Of a DNA stretch of 64,000 nt, positions 1 to 8,674 are shown in pieces (the stretch's first letter is position 1; the number at the start of each line of letters is the position of its first letter). The position numbers were made by a program, and so were the translations under genes. The notes below the pieces were generated by a model. The model was given only the letters and a program-made list of their open reading frames with translations, had not been told where the DNA came from and did no database searches. This DNA is from an uncultured Faecalibacterium sp. (lineage in GTDB: Bacteria; Bacillota; Clostridia; Oscillospirales; Ruminococcaceae), in the NCBI GenBank assembly GCA_900540455.1, contig UQGD01000005.1, positions 33,988-97,987 of the forward strand. Reading direction: 5' to 3'.

Positions 1-375
1 ATGTCCCGGTGTGCCGCCGTAATCGTACCACTCAATGATCTTTGACCCCGGATAGATCGACCGCAGTGCCGTCTCTGTAGCCCAGTCGGTGCCATAATAG
101 CGCCGCACTTCAAGCGCTGTCTTGATGACACGACGCTTGGTTTCCAGCGGCCAGCTTTGGTTGTACCAATCAACTTTGAACTGCACAGCCAGGACATCCA
201 GCACATCCTCGCTTACATCGTCAAGGTGGGTGTAAATGCTCAGCTTGTCCGCGTATTCCAGCGTCTTGCACTGCATTTGGAGGTAAACCTTTTCCAGCAC
301 CTGAACCCACGGCGTATCCGCCGGGATAGGCGGCAACCCAGCCAGAAGCCCTGTCATGCGCAGTTCATCAGTCAT
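1..375 (-). CDS. Phage tail protein I (P2 gpI family), C-terminus cut by window edge
   Basis: Reading leftward from an ATG at 375 gives an open frame to position 1 with no stop, so the gene continues outside the window (125 codons visible). The residues around KVDWYN, LETKR and YYGTDWA match the conserved core of P2 gpI, a baseplate component that joins the wedge to the tail fibres. The start overlaps the stop of the baseplate J gene (368-370), as usual in this operon. The family assignment rests on sequence likeness plus gene order J then I. Confidence 0.85.
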   Translation of the reverse strand, partial: MTDELRMTGLLAGLPPIPADTPWVQVLEKVYLQMQCKTLEYADKLSIYTHLDDVSEDVLDVLAVQFKVDWYNQSWPLETKRRVIKTALEVRRYYGTDWATETALRSIYPGSKIIEWYDYGGTPGH

Positions 376-1522
376 CTTCTACCCCTCCATAGGTCACACT
401 ACAGCTCGTCAGCTTGGCAACCTGGATGCGGGATACTTTGGTGTTGACCGGTGCGGTTAATGTCGGGCGCTTTGCTCCGGCCTGTCGAACCCGTTTAATA
501 AGTTCCGAGTTGTCGATGTCGCGCCCGATCTTCCGTTGCCAAAGGATATAATCCCGCACAGCTCTATTGACGTTCTCCTGGATTGTCGTTGCACTTCTGG
601 CGTCGCTCGATGCGATGTAGTAGCTCAGTGCAATGCTGTATTCTACTTCCTCCGGGGCATGAGCTTTTACCAGATCACCCATCGGTTTGCGCACACCCTC
701 GAAGTATTGTTCGAGCGCTGCACATTCCTCTTTTGTTGGAAGCCTGCGCTCATCCTCCATAAGAAAAAAGATATGTACCGTATACCCTTTCTCGCAAACG
801 ATCTTTTTGTCCGTCAAGTCCGCCCGCCAACTCGAAGCATAATATTCGTAGGCATCCTGCGGTCCAGCCACAGAAAATGCGGATGGTGCAAGGTAGATCC
901 GCCTCGTAAGGCTATCATCCCCTTCAACATCAGTCCCGCCGGTCGATTCCGAGATATTGGTCACTTCTTTCATATACGGGATAGGATCGACCAAAATATT
1001 GATCTCCCCAGGCGGCAGACCATCACTTTTCGCTCCAGCTTCCTCGGCCTGAGCCATCACATCTACCGTCATTTCTCCCGGCATGATCTCCGCTAGTTTT
1101 GAGGTGCGAAAATAAATCCCATCCCCAGTCCTCACTCGTGTACCTTCCGGGATCGTAATGGCCCCGGGCCGCACTGCCGACAAAGTGAAGCGCAGCGCAA
1201 CCGTTGCGCGTCCCGCTGGCATCCGCCCAATTCCGACCAGTGGAGCCAGGTTGTCCAGTGCTGCACCCGTGCTTGTGGGCAAAAGCTCTGCCCTTCCCCA
1301 AGCATCGGTGTACTCCATCTGGTGATGGAAGCGATACGCCATGGTCAGCAAAACCAGGTTTGCTACGTTGCAGCGAGCCAATGTGTACTCTGAGTTGTTC
1401 CCGTTCAGTTCTTTGTCAAACTTTGCGTATAGTTCCCTACATTTTGCAATGGTCTGCTCCAGTGTTTCTGCTCCTGTAATGCTCACCCTTGGCAGGTTTG
1501 CAAATTCCTCAATTTGTGACAA
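368..1522 (-). CDS. Baseplate assembly protein J (P2 gpJ / gp47-like)
   Basis: Predicted contractile-tail baseplate wedge protein of 384 residues, the normal size for P2 gpJ-type proteins. The start begins SQIEEFANLPRVS, a typical J opening, and the fold-typical stretches TVALRFTL and PEGTRVRTGDG follow. I chose a TTG start at 1522 because AAGGTGG lies about 8 bases upstream and it gives a 14-base overlap with the W gene; an ATG at 1582 would overlap W by 74 bases. It sits between the gp25/W and gpI genes, the P2 order. Confidence 0.88.
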   Translation of the reverse strand: MSQIEEFANLPRVSITGAETLEQTIAKCRELYAKFDKELNGNNSEYTLARCNVANLVLLTMAYRFHHQMEYTDAWGRAELLPTSTGAALDNLAPLVGIGRMPAGRATVALRFTLSAVRPGAITIPEGTRVRTGDGIYFRTSKLAEIMPGEMTVDVMAQAEEAGAKSDGLPPGEINILVDPIPYMKEVTNISESTGGTDVEGDDSLTRRIYLAPSAFSVAGPQDAYEYYASSWRADLTDKKIVCEKGYTVHIFFLMEDERRLPTKEECAALEQYFEGVRKPMGDLVKAHAPEEVEYSIALSYYIASSDARSATTIQENVNRAVRDYILWQRKIGRDIDNSELIKRVRQAGAKRPTLTAPVNTKVSRIQVAKLTSCSVTYGGVEDD

Positions 1523-1838
1523 TCGTATACACCACCTTTGGCGCAACTGTTCCGTGCAGCGCATCTTCTTTTGTAAACTCAACTCGCAGCACTTTTACTC
1601 TCGGCTCATATTCCGCTGTTTTGGCCACATACTCTGCTGTCAGCAGCGCTTTGGCCGCCTCCATCGGCTTGTCCAGGACGGATGACACGTTGATGCCAAG
1701 CCGTCGGTCTCCCTCCTGGGTCCCCATCGGCGTTGTGTATAGTACTCTCAGGCACTCCTCGATGTCTCTCAGCTCAGCCTGCGTCACATTGTCCGGTGCC
1801 GCTGACAGTGCAAGGATCGTTTTACTGATGTCGATCAT
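1509..1838 (-). CDS. Baseplate protein W (GPW/gp25 family)
   Basis: Predicted 109-residue baseplate wedge protein related to P2 gpW and T4 gp25. It has the family pattern LSAAPDN then IEECLRVLYTTPMGTQEGDRRLG. The start at 1838 has GAGGGAG just upstream; an ATG at 1856 also exists but lacks this site and overlaps the preceding gene. It lies between gpU and gpJ, a slightly altered P2 order. Function in wedge assembly is from the family. Confidence 0.87.
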   Translation of the reverse strand: MIDISKTILALSAAPDNVTQAELRDIEECLRVLYTTPMGTQEGDRRLGINVSSVLDKPMEAAKALLTAEYVAKTAEYEPRVKVLRVEFTKEDALHGTVAPKVVYTIVTN

Positions 1839-1848
1839 ACACACTCCC

Positions 1849-2241
1849 TCATACATATTCCCTGAAAGTCAAACTGACCTTGCATTCCATCAGGACACCC
1901 ATGCGGCCTACATCGTCCCAGGTATCGGTGATGCTTTCAATGGCAAACTTGTTCATAGAAAGCGGCACCAGGCCAATGATGAGATAGTGCACTTCTCCAC
2001 GCTCGCTCATCTCCTGCAACCGGTTCAGCGCTATGCGTGGGGCCACCCCAAAGGACGAACTGAGCTGGATATCCATCTGGTATTTTTTAAGCTTCGGGCT
2101 CATGTACTGACTCTTGGGTTTGCCGTTCAGCACAGCATGATCCGCCCAGTCTGCTCCCGTGCTTCCTGAAATATTGGACGGCGTCAATACTCGTAACTGG
2201 CTGACGCTGAATAAAACGTCTCCATATGTCCCCACATACAT
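1849..2241 (-). CDS. Tail completion protein U (P2 gpU family)
   Basis: A 130-residue protein with the phrases GDVLFSVS, STGADWADHAV and PKSQYMSPKL, which match the P2 gpU family that caps or completes the contractile tail. The ATG at 2241 follows GGAGGTG by 7 bases. The gene is 8 bases upstream of the W ATG-proximal region and directly downstream of gpV, so it belongs to the single late tail operon. In P2, U precedes D; here it follows V, a rearranged order seen in Gram-positive relatives. Confidence 0.85.
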   Translation of the reverse strand: MYVGTYGDVLFSVSQLRVLTPSNISGSTGADWADHAVLNGKPKSQYMSPKLKKYQMDIQLSSSFGVAPRIALNRLQEMSERGEVHYLIIGLVPLSMNKFAIESITDTWDDVGRMGVLMECKVSLTFREYV

Positions 2242-2255
2242 TCACTTCACCTCCA

Positions 2256-2891
2256 TCAGAGCTGCGGTGGTGAGGTTGGTTTTGCGAGATTGCCCATGTG
2301 GAAGTGATCGACAAGACTCACGCCATTGATAACGCAATCGCCGGTTGCGCCGGTGATGTTGACCGCATTTCCGTCAATCTTTATTGTTGGTGCCGTCATG
2401 TTCAGCCCCCTAGCAGCATCCACCGTTACTGTCCCGTCATCGATGGTCACTGTGCAATTTCCCACCCTCAGCACCAGCTTGCCTTTAACGTTGATGTTCG
2501 CATCTCCGTCAATATCGGTCTTCTGGTTCTTCTTGATCTCCACATGGTCGTCACCTTCAATGTGGTAAAGAGCTTCTGGCACGTTGGCATCATAGCGGCG
2601 GTAGCATTTTCCCTTTTCAATGTCATAGTCCTGCCGGTACAACCCCTCGTATCCTTCTGCGGGGCTGTTCACATTGTTCCAAATCGTGCCCAAGACAATG
2701 GCATCTTCCGGTTGTGTGCCCGGGTGCAGCACGATCAGCAAGTCTCCCACCTTTGGCATGATGTACTGTCGGTTGGAGATACAGGACACTTGCTTGGTCA
2801 CTGTTTCATCTCTATCTTTGTACGTCACTTCGCAGGTGCCCGCCAAGTAGTCGATGCTGCTTACCCGGCCAAAGCGAATTTCGCTTTTCAT
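2256..2891 (-). CDS. Baseplate spike protein V (gpV family)
   Basis: Predicted membrane-piercing spike, 211 residues. An N-terminal OB-fold-like part is followed by beta-helix-like repeats (around residues 120-190: many alternating Val/Ile with Asp/Asn-Gly turns). The C-terminus carries HFH (H196, H198), which resembles the HxH iron-binding tip of P2-type spikes. The start at 2891 has GGAGGCGG upstream and overlaps the gpD stop by 4 bases (ATGA-type coupling). Confidence 0.86.
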   Translation of the reverse strand: MKSEIRFGRVSSIDYLAGTCEVTYKDRDETVTKQVSCISNRQYIMPKVGDLLIVLHPGTQPEDAIVLGTIWNNVNSPAEGYEGLYRQDYDIEKGKCYRRYDANVPEALYHIEGDDHVEIKKNQKTDIDGDANINVKGKLVLRVGNCTVTIDDGTVTVDAARGLNMTAPTIKIDGNAVNITGATGDCVINGVSLVDHFHMGNLAKPTSPPQL

Positions 2892-3955
2892 CCAGTCACC
2901 GCCTCCACCTTACTTGCCTCGATTTTTGTCGTATAGCCTGAACTGTCCAGCCTATGCTCCATGCTGTCAATAAAGTACTTGCCGTCCATCGTCCCATAGC
3001 CCAACAGGGTAAAGCACTGGGCAGCGGCTCCCGCCGGATAACCCATCATAGTAAAGCTGATCGTGGTCGCTTTATGGTTGGCGTTGGCAATGGACGCTTC
3101 AAGCTGTGCTCTGGCATCCGCCTCACTACTCGCTTTTTTGTTCAGTTTGAGCTGCCGCTCGGGCGTTCCTACCTCCACTGAGATGTCGATTTCCTCTTTC
3201 TCGTTGGTATAGGTAAAGATCCCACCTGTATAGGTTCCAGCCAATGTGGTGTTCCAGTTAAAGCTACCACGCTGGACGCAGAGCGCTGTGGGATCATCCG
3301 CCGGGGCAACTCGGCAAACAGTGAAGGCCGGGTCGGTTGCCTTATAGGCTTCCCGGTTGTAAATCCACAGCTTTTCTGTATAGACCTTCATGCACAGCCC
3401 ATAAGTTTCGCATAGTTCTTGAAGAAATGCGCTGTCCGTTCCACTCTGTTCCTTGACCTCGATCTCATGGTCAGGTCCCTCGAACTGCAGCTCCAATCCG
3501 TACCGGACTGCAATCTCCTCCGCAATCCTTTGAACGCTGGTGTTCTTCCAGTCAAAATCCCGATCCCTCTCACTGAATCCAGTGTCGTTCGGCTTTGCTA
3601 CCGCTCCAATGTTCAGCACATCTGGCGCATCGCTATAACTCAGATCGTCCAGGGTAAACGCCCCGCACTCTGCACTCAAATCTCGAATGCTGCTTGCAAC
3701 GCCCCCAAAGTTCCAGTCTGTCACCTCTATGGTCGGGTAGAGCTTTGCGCCCTTATCCGGCATCCAGCTTCCCTTCCATTCATCGCCGGTGGCATCAATG
3801 GCAATGGAGACACTATCGCTTTCCCCTTCAGCACAATCCTTGTAGCGGAAGCTTTCCAGGATTCCCGAGATATCTGCGGTGATATCCGTATTCCCATATA
3901 TCAACCGAACAGCTGCCTGTCTGGCTTTTTCGCTGATCCGTCCCGCAATGCTCAT
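2888..3955 (-). CDS. Late control protein D-like baseplate hub (gpD)
   Basis: A 355-residue homologue of P2 gpD, which despite its name is a baseplate hub protein on which the V spike sits. It has the gpD-like beginning RLIYGNTDITADISGIL, the middle region SVQRIAEEIAVRYGLEL (hub domain helix, about residues 140-157) and a C-terminal part that docks the spike. It is overlapped by gpV downstream and starts one base after the gpX stop codon, so translation is probably coupled. Confidence 0.87.
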   Translation of the reverse strand: MSIAGRISEKARQAAVRLIYGNTDITADISGILESFRYKDCAEGESDSVSIAIDATGDEWKGSWMPDKGAKLYPTIEVTDWNFGGVASSIRDLSAECGAFTLDDLSYSDAPDVLNIGAVAKPNDTGFSERDRDFDWKNTSVQRIAEEIAVRYGLELQFEGPDHEIEVKEQSGTDSAFLQELCETYGLCMKVYTEKLWIYNREAYKATDPAFTVCRVAPADDPTALCVQRGSFNWNTTLAGTYTGGIFTYTNEKEEIDISVEVGTPERQLKLNKKASSEADARAQLEASIANANHKATTISFTMMGYPAGAAAQCFTLLGYGTMDGKYFIDSMEHRLDSSGYTTKIEASKVEAVTG

Positions 3956-3956
3956 A

Positions 3957-4166
3957 TCAAATTCCCCGCTTCCAGGGCGGCAGGTTCGCCGATACCTTCA
4001 CCGGTATCGGCGGAGTCTGCAAAGTCATGCCAGAGGAAAACTTTGTGACGGAGATGTGCTCTGGGTTGTGCCGCATCAGCCAATCGGTCTTTGTCTCGCT
4101 CCCATACACCTCCGCTGCAATGCTATCCCAGGTGTCACCGCTTATGGTGGTATAAGTATCAGGCAT
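3957..4166 (-). CDS. Tail protein X (gpX, LysM-like)
   Basis: A 69-residue protein made almost entirely of a LysM-like fold (YTTISGDTWDSIAAEVYG, with a hydrophobic C-terminal half). P2 gpX is a small baseplate/tail protein with this fold. The ATG at 4166 is preferred because GAGGAGG lies about 10 bases upstream; an ATG at 4193 would place the ribosome site inside the coding part. It overlaps the end of the tape measure gene by 8 bases. Confidence 0.85.
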   Translation of the reverse strand: MPDTYTTISGDTWDSIAAEVYGSETKTDWLMRHNPEHISVTKFSSGMTLQTPPIPVKVSANLPPWKRGI

Positions 4167-7100
4167 AGCGCGTCCGCCTCCTCTCTCGTTCATAGCGATC
4201 CATGAAATCAGCGAACTTCTGGTAGAGCAGTTCCACCAGCCTGTTCACATCTTCCTCGCTCATGCTGCCGCTGACAGTGATCTGCGGTGCAAAGTTGATC
4301 GACGGCAAACTTCCGCTCCCGCCTGCGCTTCCAATGCTTCCCCTGGGGGTCAAGTCGGGCAGCTTCTGACGGGCACTTGCTCCAACTGCCGAAGTGAAAC
4401 CGTCCAAGCCCAAGATAGAACCAGTTTGCAGCCAAAGATCAATCGCCCTGCTCCGCTTGGCCGGATCATGTGGGATGATGCTTTCAGGGCCGTCCTCGCC
4501 TGCGATAGACGGCCTTGTGGCAAATCCACCGTTGCCAAACTGCGGCAAGGATACTTCCTTTAGGTTGAATCCGAAGTGCCCTCCTCCAAGCCAATCCGGC
4601 ACAGTAAAGGACAACCTGTTTAGCGCCCGAATCACAAAATTGACCACCGACACCGCCACATTGGCAATGCCCTTGATCAACCCGATGATTCCGGTGATGA
4701 TCGGTTCAACCACCGGCAGTATGCCCCTTACCACATCTACGATGACCGTCACTGCATTGACCAGTGTTGTGCCCACCAGCCCAATAACAGTAGACAGCAG
4801 CGGTACTACCACCGGGAAAAGCGTTCCTGTCAAAAATGTGAAGATTTCCTCAATCAGCGGTTTCATGTGGTTTACGCCCAGGTCTACGATCTGGCCAAAA
4901 ACACCCGTCACTGTCTGGATCATGGGGATCAGCGTTGCAAACGCCTCCCCTGCACCAGGCCCAAATGTTCCCGTAACCGCCTGCTGAAAGTTCGCCAGAC
5001 CTTCCGGGCTAAGGACATTCCGGATCGTGTTTCCGATATTAGTCACTCCACCCACGAAGTTGTCCAGTATCTGTACACCCGCCGGACCGAAGATATTCTC
5101 CACAACCATTCGGATGCCGCCAAGATGATCCCCTAAGATGCTTACCGTAGCGATCACACCGCCAAGGCCGGCAATAACAGGCCCAAACGTTCCAAGCAAC
5201 GAGAGAAATCCACTTACAAAAGGTGACGCCACTGCGCCAACCACTCCGGCCCCAGCGCTAAGGAATGAGCCAACATTCATGGCTGCCATGCCTACCGGCG
5301 ATGCCGCCAATGCTGCACCAAAACCGGAAACCGTCCCCGCTGCGCCTCCCAACGCACCGCCTATCTTCCCAAGCAGTCCTGGTAATCCGCCAGACTTCGC
5401 TGCCGCAGAAGCAGGTGTTCTTCCAAACAAGTTCCCGATCCCGCCCAGCGCCATTGCTCCAACGCTAAGCGTATCCTGTACAAACCCAGTGTTCGCCAGA
5501 TTTTGTACCGCCCGCCCAACGTTCCCTGCATATCTTCCAACGCCAGTGTTCCCGACAACTCCAAGAATACCTCTGCCTGCTTGGGCCGCCGCAATGCTAC
5601 CCATCAAATTTCCAACAGCACGAGACATTCCCTTGCCCGTTTTTGACTTATTGAGGCTTCCCGCAGACTGGATCCCGAGTATTCCGCCAAGGATCGTATT
5701 CCCCAGAGAGCTTCCGCCCAGGCTGTTTGACATCTGAGCGCCAAGCTGTGCAGCTCGAAACGTTCCTCCTATGCCAGATACTGCTCCGCTCACCCCCGCC
5801 GCAAAGCGCCTCCCTCTGCCGGGAGATACAGACATCATGCCAGCTGCCGGACCAAAAACAGTGCTTGTGATCCCACTAATGGCAGGTGCCGCACTCATGA
5901 GAGCAAAGATCCCCACAAGGCCAGTAGCCCATTTGGCTACCGTGTCGCCATTGTTTGCCACATAATCAATCGCTTGTTGGATATGCGGCAAAGCATTTTT
6001 GACAGCACTCCCGATGCCTTCCACTGCACTACGCAGCATCGGCATGATCCCCTCGGCCAGTCTTGCCAGATCCGGCAAGCTGTCTGTGATGCCGTTCATC
6101 ATGTCTATGCCCAGCGTCGCCAGTTCTTTCTTGAAAGGCAAGAAATTGTTGCCCACTGTGACCATGAATCGGTTGACCGAACTGTCAAACATCTGGTCAA
6201 CGGCATTCCCGGTGCCGGACTTTACAATAAGCTCACGTTCCAGGCTTCCTTCCCATGCTCTCCCTTGTACCATGTCAATGGCATCTGTAAAGGCGCTCAT
6301 GTTCTCGGCAACCTTGGCTGCGCTTTCTAGTGGCCATCTGCCAAAAATATCTGTAATGGTCGCAAGTCGTTGCTCATCGGGCAAATTTCCAATCGCCTCG
6401 AAAACACTTTTCATGGTTTCAGGCGCATTATTTTGCATAGCCGCAGCAACGCTTTGCGCTGTCATTCCCAGGCGCTTCCAGCCTTTATCCATCCGCTCTG
6501 TAGCACTTGCACCAAGAGATAAGTTCGTGTAGATGTTCTTGATGCTTGTAGCTGCACGGGCGCCATCAACGCCCATTGACAGCAGCGCATCTGCCAGGGC
6601 CGCCGTGTACTGCGGTTCCATGCCCGCAATGTTGCCAACCGAGCCGGATTTGTTCACGACCTCTGCGATCTCCGCAGCGGAAGTCGCTGTATTTGCCGCC
6701 AAATAGTTGATCTGGTCGAACAAGTCCATGACCTGTCCGTGGCTCATGTTCAGCGCAACTTCCCACTTTGCCGCCCAGTCGCCTGCTTGATCTGCTGAAA
6801 TATCCAGGGCAGATCCTGCCATTGCAACATCTCGCAAAAAGCCGGTGATCTCTCCTGTGGCCTTATCGATATGCACGATGCTGTCAAAATCATACCCTGA
6901 CTCGCCAGCGGCGGCAGCCAATCTGGTCAGCTCCTCTGCCGTGTACGGGATCTGCGTGGACAGTTTCAGGATCGCATCGGCCATCTCGTTGTACTTGCTT
7001 ACATCGATCCGCCCGGCTGCATCCGCGATGCCATCAACGTACTTCGCAACATCGGCCATCTGCCCCTCAAACACCTGAGCGGTCTTAGTCGTGCTCCCTA

Positions 7101-7281
7101 TGACGCCAGCAGCAACCGCCGCCACTGCGCCGGTCATGGCAATGCCCGCTTTGCCGATATTCCCAATCACCGCCGACATGGAACTTGCCTGTTTCGTCAC
7201 GCTGGAAATAGACTTGGCAAGCGACGGATCCACCTTGCCCATGATGCGGATCGTTAAATCTAACGCGCCATTGCTTGGCAT
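4159..7281 (-). CDS. Tail tape measure protein
   Basis: At 1040 residues this is the longest prophage protein, and it sets tail length. The N-terminal 360 residues carry the TP901-type core (KTAQVFEGQMADVAKYV, AEELTRLAAAAGESG). Residues about 430-700 are Gly/Ala-rich, and several hydrophobic stretches at 720-930 resemble membrane-interacting helices near the tip end. The C-terminus ends in a basic tail (RYERERRRTRYA). The ATG at 7281 overlaps the frameshift product of the tail chaperone by 22 bases, as in P2 E/E' and T. Confidence 0.92.
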   Translation of the reverse strand: MPSNGALDLTIRIMGKVDPSLAKSISSVTKQASSMSAVIGNIGKAGIAMTGAVAAVAAGVIGSTTKTAQVFEGQMADVAKYVDGIADAAGRIDVSKYNEMADAILKLSTQIPYTAEELTRLAAAAGESGYDFDSIVHIDKATGEITGFLRDVAMAGSALDISADQAGDWAAKWEVALNMSHGQVMDLFDQINYLAANTATSAAEIAEVVNKSGSVGNIAGMEPQYTAALADALLSMGVDGARAATSIKNIYTNLSLGASATERMDKGWKRLGMTAQSVAAAMQNNAPETMKSVFEAIGNLPDEQRLATITDIFGRWPLESAAKVAENMSAFTDAIDMVQGRAWEGSLERELIVKSGTGNAVDQMFDSSVNRFMVTVGNNFLPFKKELATLGIDMMNGITDSLPDLARLAEGIMPMLRSAVEGIGSAVKNALPHIQQAIDYVANNGDTVAKWATGLVGIFALMSAAPAISGITSTVFGPAAGMMSVSPGRGRRFAAGVSGAVSGIGGTFRAAQLGAQMSNSLGGSSLGNTILGGILGIQSAGSLNKSKTGKGMSRAVGNLMGSIAAAQAGRGILGVVGNTGVGRYAGNVGRAVQNLANTGFVQDTLSVGAMALGGIGNLFGRTPASAAAKSGGLPGLLGKIGGALGGAAGTVSGFGAALAASPVGMAAMNVGSFLSAGAGVVGAVASPFVSGFLSLLGTFGPVIAGLGGVIATVSILGDHLGGIRMVVENIFGPAGVQILDNFVGGVTNIGNTIRNVLSPEGLANFQQAVTGTFGPGAGEAFATLIPMIQTVTGVFGQIVDLGVNHMKPLIEEIFTFLTGTLFPVVVPLLSTVIGLVGTTLVNAVTVIVDVVRGILPVVEPIITGIIGLIKGIANVAVSVVNFVIRALNRLSFTVPDWLGGGHFGFNLKEVSLPQFGNGGFATRPSIAGEDGPESIIPHDPAKRSRAIDLWLQTGSILGLDGFTSAVGASARQKLPDLTPRGSIGSAGGSGSLPSINFAPQITVSGSMSEEDVNRLVELLYQKFADFMDRYERERRRTRYA

Positions 7282-8068
7282 ACCTCGCTCACCTCGTTAC
7301 TCAAATCAAGCAGTTCTCTCATCGGCATTTTCAACAGTGAATCAAGGCTTGAGTATGTCACCTGGCTGACCTGGATCGCCAGTCGGCGCAACTCTTTTGC
7401 GCCCCCGTTTACTCGAAAAAACCGCTGTCCACCGCATTACGCAGTTTAGTCGCCTCGCACAGAGGGAGTCCAGTAAAGAAATCCTCCGGCAGGCCAGTGG
7501 CCTGGCTGGCAACGATGACCGCATGAAGATAGTTGCGATCTTTGTTCAGCACCATAAAGCCTTCCGCCGCCATACGGTTCTCTGCTGTCAGCTCGTGCAT
7601 AGTACACAGATCCCCTACACCAGACAGGTCTACGCTCTCAAAAGTCTGGCCCTTGATGTCCGCCTTTTTCCCGTTATAGATATAGAGCGAGTTGAATTTT
7701 ACGACATGCGTTTTAGCCTGCATCTCAGTCTGCTCTTTGGTTTGTCCCCTGCCCAGCACCTTCATGACCGTTTCCTGCACCTGCTCCATTGTCTTCCGGG
7801 GCATCAGCTTGAACATCTCCACCGGCTTCCGGCTGGCCTTGGTGGCCAGCACCATTGCAAAGCCGGTAGTAGATTCAATAGCCCCCAAGGCAATGGTGTC
7901 GCCTTGGTTAGTCAACTCCCGCTGAGCGTCGATCACATCCTGTACAGTCAGCTTTTCCAGACCAGACAGATCCAGCTCGGTGTATTCTTTTCCCTCGAAC
8001 TTATAGGACTTCTTAAACTCCACAACGATCTTCTTCTCCGCCGATCCCAGCGCAATAGCTTCTGCCAT
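7260..8068 (-). CDS. Tail assembly chaperone, -1 frameshift fusion product
   Basis: If ribosomes slip by -1 on the heptamer at 7415-7421, the chaperone loses its last residue and gains 51 new ones (starting RVNGGAKELRRLAIQ, ending QAMAR), stopping at TAG 7260-7262. The extension is helix-rich and coherent, with no early stop, and its end overlaps the tape measure start. This is the classic arrangement of lambda G/GT and P2 E/E+E'. The fusion would be 269 residues. The shift is inferred from sequence; its efficiency is unknown. Confidence 0.75.
7409..8068 (-). CDS. Tail assembly chaperone (unshifted product)
   Basis: A 219-residue protein that precedes the tape measure gene, the fixed place of tail chaperones. 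It seems to contain the same domain twice: residues about 17-105 (FEGKEYTELDLSGLEKLTVQD, ending in a helix) and about 120-215 (YNGKKADIKGQTFESVDLSG, then ELTAENRMAAEG). P2 gpE-like chaperones usually have one such domain of about 90-100 residues, so this is roughly double size. AGGAGG precedes the ATG at 8068. Confidence 0.78.
   Translation of the reverse strand: MAEAIALGSAEKKIVVEFKKSYKFEGKEYTELDLSGLEKLTVQDVIDAQRELTNQGDTIALGAIESTTGFAMVLATKASRKPVEMFKLMPRKTMEQVQETVMKVLGRGQTKEQTEMQAKTHVVKFNSLYIYNGKKADIKGQTFESVDLSGVGDLCTMHELTAENRMAAEGFMVLNKDRNYLHAVIVASQATGLPEDFFTGLPLCEATKLRNAVDSGFFE
7415..7421 (-). promoter_or_regulatory. Programmed -1 ribosomal frameshift site (T TTT TTC)
   Basis: On the minus strand the heptamer T TTT TTC is in the correct zero frame (codons TTT 7420-7418 and TTC 7417-7415), four codons' worth of bases before the unshifted stop at 7409-7411. 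It matches the X XXY YYZ rule for tandem slippage. The GC-rich sequence just downstream (ACGGGGGCGC) could hinder the ribosome. Confidence 0.78.
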
Positions 8069-8087
8069 TTCTGCCTCCTATAAAATC

Positions 8088-8115
8088 ACCCGGCCACCCA
8101 TCAAGGTAGCCGGGT
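8088..8115 (-). terminator. Weak stem-loop between tube and chaperone genes
   Basis: ACCCGGC (8088-8094) pairs with GCCGGGT (8109-8115), with extra ACC/GGT pairs inside. On the minus strand the stem is followed by ATTTTA. It probably lowers read-through after the highly expressed sheath and tube genes rather than stopping it, because the same operon continues to gpI. Confidence 0.5.
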
Positions 8116-8120
8116 TTTAT

Positions 8121-8657
8121 TTAGATCAGGGCGTTGATCTCCGCCCGCAGGTCTTCGCCGTTAACCACATACTTTCCGCCCAGCTTATCAATATCAAGGA
8201 TAATCTGGCCATCCACCTCGACCTTATAGGTCAGCAGCTCCAAGGTCGTGGCGGCTCCCATCGTATCGCCGCGTTTCAGAGTGCCCAGGTCGATCTCCTT
8301 CGGATGACCGCTGCACACGATACGCAGGCCCTTATAGATAACACCGCCATCCTTGTTCGCGGTCTGCTGTGCGGCTCGAATGGTCAACTGCGCTGTCTCG
8401 TTCGGGTTCATCATTCGAGCAGCATGGCTGTACAGGTGATTCCACTTGATCTGCATCTCGCTGCTTTTGATCTGACCCGGCACGGGAGCGTCGATTTCTC
8501 CCAGAATACCTGCGCCCGACAGTGTAGTTGTCTTCGAGGCAATCTTGGGCAGAGTGATCTCATCCGCCAGGCCAATCAGAACATCCCCATCCGAACCGTA
8601 GACGTTATAGTCGTTGATGACCTCGGGAACGAGCGTGCTAGAAACATTCAATGCCAT
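8121..8657 (-). CDS. Major tail tube protein (gpFII family)
   Basis: A 178-residue tube protein. The start region (VPEVINDYNVYGSDGDVLIG) and the middle (SGAGILGEIDAPVPGQIKS) match the P2 FII family that forms the inner tube of contractile tails. AAGGAGCGG precedes the ATG at 8657. It follows the sheath gene by 17 bases, the usual FI-FII pair. Confidence 0.9.
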   Translation of the reverse strand: MALNVSSTLVPEVINDYNVYGSDGDVLIGLADEITLPKIASKTTTLSGAGILGEIDAPVPGQIKSSEMQIKWNHLYSHAARMMNPNETAQLTIRAAQQTANKDGGVIYKGLRIVCSGHPKEIDLGTLKRGDTMGAATTLELLTYKVEVDGQIILDIDKLGGKYVVNGEDLRAEINALI

Positions 8658-8674
8658 TTATGTCCGCTCCTTTC

